This document shows positions 9,694 to 19,559 of a stretch of 64,000 nt of DNA, piece after piece; within the stretch, counting starts at the first letter, position 1, and each line of letters begins with the position of its first letter. The translations under genes and the position numbers were made by a program. The DNA is from Uranotaenia lowii. Lineage: Eukaryota; Arthropoda; Insecta; Diptera; Culicidae. The stretch covers positions 287,280,875 through 287,344,874 of the forward strand of contig NC_073693.1 of the NCBI RefSeq assembly GCF_029784155.1. The letters are read 5' to 3'. Below the pieces are notes generated by a model. That model was not told where the DNA came from. It made no database searches and was given only the letters and a program-made list of their open reading frames with translations.

Positions 9694-10112
9694 TGATCGA
9701 TGAGAGGCTGAGCTTTACGGCCCATGTCGCCTACGCCTGTAAAAGAGCGCAGAAGGCTGCCTCGAGCAGGCAGTGTAATCTGCAAAAGCTCTGCAGCGTG
9801 CAGCGGCTGATAAACCTTCGAGGTCATGCTAATCTCGGTCGTGCTAGAGGAAGATATCTTTTGCAACGAGCACACGCACATGCCCAATGTGCGAAAAATG
9901 CCAGAGAGGCCTCGATGTCCAGCTGGAAGCACCAGTGGGACATCTCGGAACGCATCCAGATGACCCATCGCTTGATCCCTAACATCGGATTTTGGATGGG
10001 TCTGAGACATGGAGAGGTGGATTTCTGCATGACACTATTCTTGACTGGTAACGGATGCTTCATGCAGTACCACCATCGGTTTGGATTCGCCATTCTGCCC
10101 AACCTGCAATGA
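9690..10112 (+). pseudogene. R1-like LINE, thumb and connection region
   Basis: Frame 9690-10112 continues the RT protein: MMIDERLSFTAHVAYACKRAQKAA is the usual -KYLGVMID-RL-F--H---- box that follows the palm, and FLTGNGCFMQYHHRFG resembles the conserved LTGHGCFRxYLHRFG of R1 elements. The product shifts frame again near 10080. A decayed copy. Confidence 0.8.
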
Positions 10113-10287
10113 CACAGTTGAGACACCAGAGCACGCGGTGTTCAACTGTCCGAAGTTCGAAAGGGTACGCACTAATATGCTTGCCGCCTCCGGATCAGAC
10201 ACGACAGTATACAACATCGTGCGGAGAATGTGTGAGGATGCCAATACTGGTAGCGCGGGGTCAGCGAAGGGTTCACCCGGATCATGA
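10081..10287 (+). pseudogene. R1-like LINE C-terminal zinc knuckle
   Basis: Frame 10081-10287 encodes CPTCNDTVETPEHAVFNC, a C-X2-C-X8-H-X4-C knuckle placed at the C terminus, as in R1-clade ORF2 proteins. The frame ends at about 10287, the natural end of ORF2. Together with the three preceding frames this gives a nearly full-length but multiply frameshifted ORF2. Confidence 0.8.
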
Positions 10288-10301
10288 CTGTTCTGCAGAG
10301 G

Positions 10302-11110
10302 AGTGTGCGTCCAAACCTGGCAGTGAAGTATACAAATATAAGACTGTACCTTCTGCTTATGCCAAGCTGCCTGGTACGTCGCGCGCGTGTGTGTAGGATA
10401 TCTCCACCATTACCGTCGCGATGTATCCGAGTCGAACGCGCACTCTGCGACAGAGGCTGCGGGGATAAAACAAGTCCATCTCTGCAGTCGAACTCATAAC
10501 GGGAAGAGTATTCACGTCGCGGAGTACTCTTGGGTAGAGTGGTCTCACGTCGTCGTCGGATGAGCCACTCAAGTCGGGTCGGATGACATCACCGTCGGTA
10601 TTCATCTGAGTCGTAAGCGTAAAAGACCCGTACGTGTGCTGTGACAGGCGTAAGTCTAGGATAAGCTGCTCTCGATTCGGCAAACGGCGGGCAAAAAGCC
10701 TAGGGTTGCCAGCCCCAAAATTGCCAGCCAAAGGAAGGATTAAGACCGGTCCATGGTCGGATTAGAATGCCCTTTCGGCGGGTGGAATTCGAGTAGTGTG
10801 CGTCCGATCTAGCAATAAAGCTTGAAGCATACAAAGATAAGACTATACATTCTGCGTATGCCGAGCAATTAGGTACGTCGTGAACGTTGTGTAGGTTACC
10901 TCCACCGCCGCGGAGTATCTGAGTAGAACGCGCTCCCTGCGAAGGAAGCTGCGGGGATAAGACTACACCTTCTTCGCAGTCGAACTCGTAGGAAGAAGAG
11001 TATTTACACCGAGGAACACTCTCGGGTAGAGTGACTTCACGCGCCGGCGGGTGAGTCACTCTAGTCGGTGTAGGATGACGTCACTGCTGTGACAGGCGCG
11101 AGTCTAGGAA
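10302..11110 (+). repeat. Diverged tandem duplication, unit about 497 bp (LINE 3' UTR)
   Basis: Two copies of one segment in direct orientation: GTGCGTCC at 10302 and again at 10799; ACAAATATAAGACTGTACCT at 10331 and its variant at about 10831; TGCGGGGATAA in both; GCTGTGACAGGCG closing both. The copies differ by many substitutions and small indels. The location, immediately after the end of ORF2, makes it the element's 3' untranslated region, possibly with a promoter-like tandem structure. The second copy is shorter, ending near 11110. Confidence 0.75.
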
Positions 11111-11321
11111 GAGGTCGCTTTCAATTCGTCACATGTATGGGCAAAGAGGAGAGGGCCTCGAGCCAAACCAAGCGGAGCCAAGATCTCGAGTCGTTAGAGG
11201 TGAGGTCCTTGGTTTCTTGCAGTGGTCTCAAACAGAGGCGGGGTGCACGATAGTCGTGGAAACCAAGCGAGCCTCGAGTTACGAGTAAAGGTCGTACATC
11301 GAGTCGTCAGAGGAGAGATCC

Positions 11322-11524
11322 TTAGGCTGATGTCATGCTGAAGCTACAAGCAACGCAACGCGTTCACACGACAAACCAGCTCTCATTTGATCTCCATGGA
11401 TTTGTCGCGCTTTACATAGCGCTCAGTATGACAGGTCTGCGCTTTTTCCATGGAGATCAAATGAGAGCTGGTTTGTCGTGTGAACGCGTTGCGTTGCTTG
11501 TAGCTTCAGCATGACATCAGCCTT
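11322..11524. repeat. Near-perfect 200-bp palindrome (long hairpin)
   Basis: Left arm 11322-11400 and right arm 11446-11524 are reverse complements over about 77 bases with at most one or two mismatches at the outer end; the loop is about 45 bases. Arm core: CTGAAGCTACAAGCAACGCA, with its complement on the right. No TIR element signature or target duplication was seen, so it looks like a snap-back duplication rather than a transposon. The near identity of the arms implies recent origin. Confidence 0.85.
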
Positions 11525-11781
11525 AGTCTTGAATCCAAACAAGAGGCAGGGTATATACATATGCTGGAGTAATATGTTTAAACGAGTATTGCCGTTGAGC
11601 GCTTTGCGCGAGTATGGTCTCCCATAACGGGTACGGCCTTCGTTGTAGGTCCGGATGAGAAGCCCCAGAGGCCCCAGGTGGACTTTATGGCGTAGGGGTA
11701 AATAGTATCCATAGTCGACCAATTGCACCCATGGACCCAGAGTAACATACTGGAGGACGCGGTGGCTCGCCGCACCTTGGA

Positions 11782-12120
11782 ATGCTATCCGTAAAAAGGA
11801 TTTATCACCTGGGTGATCAAATAATAAAAAAAACTATTCGCCAACTGCAGCGATGCAAAAAAATTGAGGATGTCACAAAGATGGTAAACTATAATCAACA
11901 TAAAAAACAGATATTTGGATTCCGGAAAGTCACTGTAGATCGGTGGAACACTACTTGCTACCACAACCATCAACTCCAATGTATGACCAACAAGGGAATG
12001 AAGACACTGGAAAAAACAGCGGGTATTCCACAAGGGTCGATGCTCGGCCCAGCTCTGTGGAATATTACGTACGAAGAGTTACTAAGGATAGACCATCCAG
12101 TGGTGTCCATCGACTGACTC
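11782..12120 (+). pseudogene. Second R1-like RT fragment
   Basis: Frame 11782-12117 contains FRKVTVDRW in place of FRKGRST-D and then AGIPQGSMLGPALWNITYEEL, RT motif 4 of an R1-clade element. It differs from the copy at 9313 (SILGPGLWNIVYDEL), so it is a separate insertion. The FADD box has decayed; scattered homologous text continues to about 12300. Short, frameshifted, non-functional. Confidence 0.7.
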
Positions 12121-12418
12121 ACCACAAAATCGAGGGATAATATTGATACCGACCTGATATCCACCAGGTTGGTCAAGCTTGACCTCATCAATCATGTGAT
12201 ACGATAGATCGGTCTGGTTAACAGCGGATAGACCGCAGAGATCATGCCTGTAATGGTCCTGTTAGAGTAGGACGTTTATTGCTATAGCAATAAGGGAACG
12301 CCCAACGCAACCTTAAAAAACAATCTAGGGAATCCACGCTAGCCAAACAGCACTCTTGTAATCTGGTCAGCGATGGGATCGTCTCGCTTATAATACCCTT
12401 GCAAAGGATCTTGAATAA

Positions 12419-12521
12419 GGTTGCCAGATGATATCAGGGCAACCGGGCCGGACCGGACTTTTTCTAATTTTGTATTAAACATCCGGGCAAACCCGGATTA
12501 AAAAGGACAATCTGGCGAACT
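12419..12521. mobile_element. Mini TIR element, about 100 bp
   Basis: Ends AAGGTTGCCAGAT and the complement of ATCTGGCGAACTT form a 13-bp imperfect inverted repeat. Inside is a CCGG-rich segment (CCGGGCCGGACCGG, then CCGGGC---CCCGG). GGTTGCCAG ends also occur in the repeats at 53075 and 63770. No target duplication could be fixed. Confidence 0.45.
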
Positions 12522-13028
12522 TATTCTAGAGCTTCCAGCAGACGGCCAACGATGTAGTATGACTCCATCGTCGGGTAGCATTTGAGAAGAGTGCGTCAGA
12601 TCTTACGTTTGAAACTACACAGATAACACAAGACCTTGGTGAGTATCCAAGTGATGTAGACGGGGATAAGCCACATTTTTTTTTCGAAGTAAATGTTGTA
12701 TGAATTTCACTTCCTTTGGGGTGATCAGGGAAGCAAATCGAGCAGAACTGATAATAATAACTGGTTTATCACTTGTGTAACACTTAGCGATAAACATGAG
12801 AACGCGACGATTTCTCATCCGTTTCCAATGACGATCAAGATAACTCGTCCGAAATTATGTTCTGTCAGTCAGTTCTAGTTCTGCTGAGAATATTCTCCGA
12901 AAACTGGAAGCGAGCAAGAAAATAAAAGCACAGAATTAGAGAGTGTTTTTTCAGTTATTTGCGTCCATTCTGACTCTCCGCGGCTTGGGTTCATTAATTT
13001 CTGGAAATTGAAATGCATCAGTGTACAG

Positions 13029-13920
13029 TAGACTAGTTCACTTTTCGGCATTTTTCCCAGATAAAAGCCGGACTCATATGGGTTGTTTCTCATGCATTTT
13101 CAAGTATTTCTGCCAAATTAGGGATTTATTGAACTAATCTCTGTTATGGGCGGGTTTAAGTTAAAAAAAAACTCCATATTTCTTGAAAATTTTATTAAGA
13201 GAGTTCTAGCAAGCCCCTGTTAATATAAAACGATAATTTTAAGTTGCATGGTGGTTGATATGATTAGCATTTTCATGGATCTGTTTTAGATAATCGTTTA
13301 AAACAAACCGAAAAAACTGTACACAAATTTTACTTACAATTTAAAAGTGCGCGCTTTGATCAAGTTGTAGGCAAGTCCTCTTGATGCCACATTTTTCAGT
13401 TTGCAATGCAACCGTTGCATGAAGCTAAAACTAGAATAGGAGCACTATAATGATTTAAAATCTGATGCATAAATATTTGAAGAACTTTGCTCCTATTCTT
13501 GCGATAATTGCATTTCAAACATCAAATGAATGGTAACTAACAGGGTTATCTTAACAAGAAACGATTTTGCGAAAAATATTTTTTTGGATTTACTGCAGAT
13601 TTAAACCTTCAACTTGTAAGCAAAATTTCTGTACAAGTTGGTAGTTTATGATTTTTTAGTTTCTTTCGGTTTGTTTTGAACGATTATCACATCAACCACC
13701 ATGCATCCTAAAATTGTGTTTTAAATCAACAAGGACTTGCTAGAACTCTCATAAGAACATTTTCAAGAAAAATAGACTTTTTTCACAAAAACTCATTGCT
13801 CAGAATAGACATTAGTTCAATAGATCTCAAATTTGGCACAAATACTTGAAAATACATGAGGAACAGTCCATATGAGTCCGGCTTTGGTCAGCGAAAAAAG
13901 TCGAAAAGTGAACTAGTCTA
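13029..13920. mobile_element. 892-bp foldback MITE, hAT-like, perfect 8-bp TSD
   Basis: Bounded by perfect 8-bp direct repeats GTGTACAG (13021-13028, 13921-13928). Ends are TAGACTAGTTCACTTTTCG and its complement, and the arms remain recognisably inverted for several hundred bases (for example GCATGGTGGTTGAT near 13246, mirrored near 13695). The right target copy contains the first bases of the neighbouring Tc1-like element, so the insertion hit that element's terminus. No coding capacity. Confidence 0.85.
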
Positions 13921-13925
13921 GTGTA

Positions 13926-15802
13926 CAGTGAGCGAAAGAAGAATAGTATCTATCACTATGTGTTTTGCTTGTAAAAATATGTATGATAGAAAATCATCAA
14001 AATTTTCTTTTAGAATTTGTGCTAAATTGCTGAAAGAAAAAATCAATCATATTTTTTCCTACAATAATCAAGAGTATCTAGCACTAAGGAACGTGACATT
14101 TGACCTATAACACTTTATCAAACTGCTTAATTTTCTCATGATCGTGAAGTGAAATGATGTAATAAAAGTTTTGGGTCAATTCGGAATTAGGAAAAAAAAC
14201 AGGCTGGAATTCAAAAACTTTAATTTTTTTTTCAGTAAACCACTTTTTTTCAGTTTCAAGTCGTAGATGACAGCACTATCTGCTACAATGAGCGAAATAA
14301 GAATAGCATCACTATGTGTTTTGCTTGTTAAAATATGAATGTTTCAAAATCACCAAAATTTTCTTCTATAAATTGTTTTGAATTGTTTAACGGATTAATC
14401 AAGCATAAGTTTACTTTTTTTGGACGTTGCAATTGGCGTTAAGGACCAAAACTATGAAAAAAGGGTGCGAAATAAGAATAGCACCACTTGGGTTTTGCAA
14501 CTAAAACAAGATTATTTCTAAAAATTTACCGTGTAAAAGTGAATAATAATGCTTCTACGAATTATTTGTATAGATAACTGCATTTTAAGGAGTTTTCTAG
14601 AATTCCAAAGAATTTCAAAGGTTTTAAAATGGTGTTTTAAGAGATGCTCTTCTAAAACTAAGGAATTTGATATTTGAGCTGTAATTCTTTACCAAACTAC
14701 TTACTTTCTTCATTAAAATGACGTGAAATGATGAATCAAACAATTTAGTTTTATTTTAAATCAGAAAAAAACAGTTTGGAATTCATAAACTTTGATTTTT
14801 TTCAGTAAACATCTCTTTTTGTTTTTGTTTCAATATTGATTTTTTGTGTTTATTCAGGCCCATATTCTTCATTTCGAGTTAGTTTTCCAGCACAGTTTTG
14901 TTGGATTTCACGCTGAAGAAAGCTATTCCGTATTTTCAAAAACTCATCAGCACCAGAATTTGCCACCGCCGAAATTTCTGCTCATCTCTTCCGATTGAAT
15001 TGCAAATTATACCAAAAATTCCGATATACCTTCTGGGGTCCATCAAGCTCCATTGCAAAGTACAACATTATTCTGTGTATCGGTCCGAGAAATTACATTT
15101 TTAGTGATCTTGATGCTATTCTAATTTTTTTAATTTAGTGATTTTAGAACTTCGAAGGCGTTCACACGGTATCAAGTACTTTTTTCTTGACCAAAATCAT
15201 CCAGCACACCTCAATAATTCCGGAAAGTCGGAAATGGGGCTCAATTCCGTTTAACAGAAAGATAGTGCTGTCATCTACGACGCAAAACTGAAAAAAAAAG
15301 TGTTAACCTGTTTAAAAAAGTTAATATTTTTGAACAAAAAGCCTGTTTTTAGATTCAAATTCAGCGTAGAATCTATGTTTTATCATTTCACATAATTTTT
15401 ATGAGGAAATTAGGCAGTTTGATAAAGTATTATAGCTCAAATGTATAAGTCCTTAGTGCTCAATGAAAATTTCTTAAAAACCTCTTATGAAACCTTAGGA
15501 ATACTAGAAAACGCATAAAAATGCAGTTATCTATTCAAATAGTTCGTAGAAGCATTCACTTTCAAATAGTAAATTTAATCTTAATAATCTTGAAAGACAT
15601 GAGACATATTCTTATTCTGCACTTTTATTCATATTTTTGGTCCTCAACGCCAATAGCTTCATCCAAAAAGGTAAACTTATGCTTGATTTTTTTGTTGAAC
15701 AATTTAAAACAAATTGTAGAAGAAAATTTTGATGACTTTCAATAATAATATTTTCACAGGCGAAACTCATAATGGTACTAAATATTCTTGTTTCGCTCAC
15801 TG
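13926..15802. mobile_element. Tc1/mariner-like foldback MITE with internal second start
   Basis: Ends CAGTGAGCGAAA and the complement TTTCGCTCACTG, flanked by TA on both sides (13924-13925, 15803-15804), the Tc1/mariner target. The arms include AGAATAGTATC and TGTGTTTTGCTTGTAAAAAT, mirrored at the right end. A second copy of the left terminus (CAATGAGCGAAATAAGAATA) starts at about 14285, directly after GATGACAGCACTATCTG, so either a second copy inserted in the arm or the arm was duplicated. The complement of the GATGACAGCACTATC segment lies at about 15257. No transposase frame. Relative of 50143-51731. Confidence 0.75.
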
Positions 15803-16437
15803 TACTTTAAAATTTGAATGGGAAATTCCAAACTTTTGAAATGTTGTAGACTGCAGGCTAAAATTGATTCTAGGCCTAGTACAAGATCTCATGCCAAATT
15901 TGGGCCAGATCGGATCACGGGAAGGGGTCGCTCAACGAGCCTGAACTTTGTATGGGATTTTGAGACATTTTGTTCAGGAGGAACATGAAAATCCTGTTTT
16001 CATGAAAAATTTTGGTCTTATTACTTATTATATACAAATCTTTCATCCGAAGACTGCATTCTGATTCGAGATGTGATAAAAAATGGGCTAACTTTTTTAA
16101 GGGTGCTATAGTGATGAAAGTCATCCTTAAAAAAGACAGCCCATTTTTGAAGCTTCATAACTTTTTTATCTAAACGCAAATCGGAAAGCAGTCTTGGGAT
16201 GAAATATTTGTCATAGTTTAAGCTTGAAGAAAACCCGTTTTCAAAAGAAATAGGCCAAAGGAGATCAACATTCCGAACAAAATGTCTCAAAATCCCGTAC
16301 AAACTTCAGGCGCGTTGTGCGACCCCTTCCGGTGATCCGATCTGGCCCAAATTTGGCATGAGATCTTGTACTAGGCCGAGGAATTTTAGCCTGCAGCACA
16401 TAACTTTTTCAAAAGTCGGGTCATTTGGGGCACTCTA
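15803..16437. mobile_element. Diverged relative of the 8052-8827 foldback element
   Basis: Shares long blocks with the element at 8052: GCCAAATTTGGGCCAGATCGG and its mirror near 16335, and the TTTTGAGACATTTTGTTC block mirrored at about 16275. The right end GGGGCACTCTA is recognisable; the left end has decayed. It abuts the Tc1-like element with no gap. No clear target duplication remains. Confidence 0.7.
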
Positions 16438-16474
16438 CAGTACATATTGAGATTTTTAATGCCTGCTTTTTAAT

Positions 16475-16570
16475 AACTAGCATAGCTCAGTGATGGCGTA
16501 ATCAACTCTCTATCCGAAGGACTACGATTCAAATCTCCAGTTAAGTATGGAATAGACTTCAGTATAAGAA
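16475..16570 (+). mobile_element. tRNA-derived SINE head
   Basis: The segment resembles a tRNA: A-box-like ATAGCTCAGTGATGGCGTAA at about 16484 and B-box-like GATTCAAATCTCC at about 16529, spaced as in a tRNA gene. The anticodon arm region does not fold cleanly and no acceptor stem closes, so a SINE is likelier than a functional tRNA. An A-rich tail follows near 16588. Confidence 0.55.
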
Positions 16571-19535
16571 TTAGAATTCAGCGAAGGAAAAAAAAAGTTC
16601 CTGAAATTTGAATTTTCTTTCGGTCTCACAAAAAGGCTGAATAGTTAACCTTTCAGCTTGAGATCACAGCCAAGGAATCAAGCGCCTGGTTAATATGGTT
16701 TAGGAGGCGCGAAGCAAGGATTACTCCTTTGAAAAAATTCAAAGTTAAATTCAAAATGTGATTTGTACAATTTGTTGCAAGTTCATACATTTGTTTCCAA
16801 TTAAAATGTCAGGAAAAAAAGAATATTAAAAACATATTTCTCTGAAGTCAATTATTCTGCTGGGTATATCATAAACAGCCATGTTACATTCATTTTCCTG
16901 CTAGAAGGGCTCGATGTTTTGTTCACATTTTTTGGTGTCATCAAGGACACATCAAGAGCAACTGTCTGTATTCAAAAGAACTCACAGCACAATAAAGCAC
17001 ACGCTTTTTTCCGTTCCTCTAGTTAAAGGAAGCTACGAGAGAAGCAAACAAAAAAAGCTTGCCAAAATATTTTTCGAGTACTTCTTTCGATGTAGCGATG
17101 AATGAAACCGGGGGGTTCTTTTTTATTAATGAATGCATTTACTTCTAGGTTTTTCTTTCCAGCAGTTTGTAGGGTGAAGAAGGATTAAAAGTTGCTACCT
17201 CTTGGTGTAGTATCTATACACAATGTTAGCAAGGTATGATGAATCATGAGAACAAATTACAAAATACAAAAAAAAGGTCAGTTTTGTTTACCCTCCAGGT
17301 TATTTGTCGCATGGATGGGTGTCTTCAGGTTTGACTTTTGGAGACACCTCCAGAAATAACACTTTGTTTGTTGAACCGTCTGAGTTTTTGGATCATGAAA
17401 TTGTAATCGACGTTCAGAATTTGCTGATGTAAATCTTTTCAAACATTTTTATTTGAAAAAAAAAATCGAAAACCATCTAAATATTAGTGATTTTTACATT
17501 TTAGCCGAAATGATTTTGATTAGGACTAGGTTTTAGGACCGTAATCTGATTAATATGGCTCAATGAAAGGTAATCTATATCAACCAGCAAGTTTACATAA
17601 TCTGCATCTCCGATGATGAAGACACCCAGCTTATGTTCGGTGATAAACTTCCTAATTTAATAGTTGCCTGTTTATAGCAACGCGCGGCATCCTCCCGGCG
17701 GAAGTTAACAGCCAAAATGTGCTCCGTTCTATATACATAGCTGTATGAGGCAAGTGGGATTGGAAGCTCTCTGGAGCCACCAGAAGACATTTTATGGGCA
17801 AAAATCCGACTCTTCTCAGCTCAATCTGCACCTTCCTGATTTGCTTCCGTTTAGAGCTTTTTCTAGACGATGAATTAGAGATATAGTATAGGTGTATAAA
17901 TGGTAATAAATCATCCAAGACAGTAATAAATAACAACAAATTATTTCTACGGAGTTTTCGATTTAAATTTTTAATATATTCCTTTAATTTTTTTTATTCT
18001 TGGGAGGTGGATCGCATAGCGAGTTAAAAAAACAAGCTTCAATTCTGCGTACTGTGATTTCATTTCTTTATGGCGACCGTCAAAAATATGAATATCTTTC
18101 CAATTTCAACGTACCAAAATTTCTAGGAGTTGTATAATTTTTTTCAAATGAACTTTATTCCGTTAATAAGAATGGAAATAGAAAAAAAAAACATTGTGCT
18201 GCTGATGATCTTTGTCTGTTACAACTCATACTTTTATTAAAGTGATGATAACCCCAGAATAACCTTGTAAAAGGCAAACCGCGCTGTATATCCGAGACCC
18301 TGAGGCAATATTTGCACACATCTTCACTGTTTGGTTCTACCTGGTACTAATCAGGGACCAGCTCAGAAGGCTACTTGACTATTACCCTCGGAATTATTTC
18401 TTCTTATAGGGTAGTGTCGTCTCTTTTTAAACTTATTATTGTCCTGAAATACTGAAAGTCGATATTAGTCGAATAAATTTCAGTTTTGTTTGTTCGGCCC
18501 AACAGTTCAAATATTGGCCCGAAAACATCAAATATTTTTCACTCATCTTTGTCAGCTTTCAACGGGTTGACAATTTTCGCCGGACCTTAAAGTAGCCATC
18601 TCTCCCTCTTCCTGTTACCGGAAAAAAGGAGCGCGGGCGCTCGGTTGTTTGTGTGTTGTTCATCCGTTTTCCTCCGGTTTTTCCCATTGACATTTCATTT
18701 GCAAAGTGCGTGCTAGATTTTTACCGTCCCCATCGTTATATCACGCAGTTTAAAAACAGAAGAAGCATCCCCTTTCCGATGGTTTAGCATTGATATAGTA
18801 GATAGATAACTCTATAGGATACTCCAGAGAAGTCGCCCTCCATTTCTTAAGCTTACGAACAGGTATATGATTACTTTGGGTGGGTTGTCTTAAGGGGAGC
18901 CCAGCAAAGAAAAAAAAAACCGCCTCAACCTTTTGAATCTCCTTAAATCAACAACGCCATCCGCGAAGGCAAAAATTGCTAACAGCTAGCGTGGGCGAGT
19001 GGGCGAGTACGAGATACCTACTACTACACATCAGCTTCCAAGAGGAGATCTTCGATGCGCTACAAACTTCGCCCACACGCCTCAGCAAAACGCCTCCGGA
19101 TTTTTCTTCGAAGGGCGAATACTATACCTCTAGTGCCCACCAGCTGACGCGGGTTTTGAAGCATAAAATCGGTTTTTCGAGGCTACCGAGTTATGACGAA
19201 ATATGTGTAAGATGATGTTGAGTGATATCAAACAAAAATGATGAAATTTTTCACGAAATGTTTAAACGTGGAATAAAAAATTGAGAATTAAAAAAAACCT
19301 CCTTAGATGGTCTAAACTTATGTTGAATTAGTCATAAATTTAACGTATCGATTGAGAATTTAAAAATCTTGAAAGCTGATAAATTTTACCACAAATGAAT
19401 ATATTTCGATACAAGACTTTTAAAGAAAAAAAATAATGACGCTTAAGATTTTCGATCTAATTTTAAATGGAATTAACTGATCAAAAATAAGAATTATTCT
19501 ACGTTTACCCCATTAAAAGCTCCTCAGTGCTCACA
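16571..19535. other. Intronic stretch without recognised genes
   Basis: Within the 30-kb intron. AT-rich, with two GC-richer islands at about 18560-18720 and 18960-19215 that match nothing I recognise. Short frames (17593-17939 minus, 18976-19215 plus) have no domain signal. No TIR pair was found by eye. Confidence 0.4.
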
Positions 19536-19559
19536 AGATTCATAGATGAACTTGAACGT

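Noticed and set aside
17593..17939. Two overlapping minus-strand frames with ordinary-looking protein composition
   Set aside because: No recognisable domain, no splice sites, and frames contradict each other; treated as chance or an unrecognisable relic.
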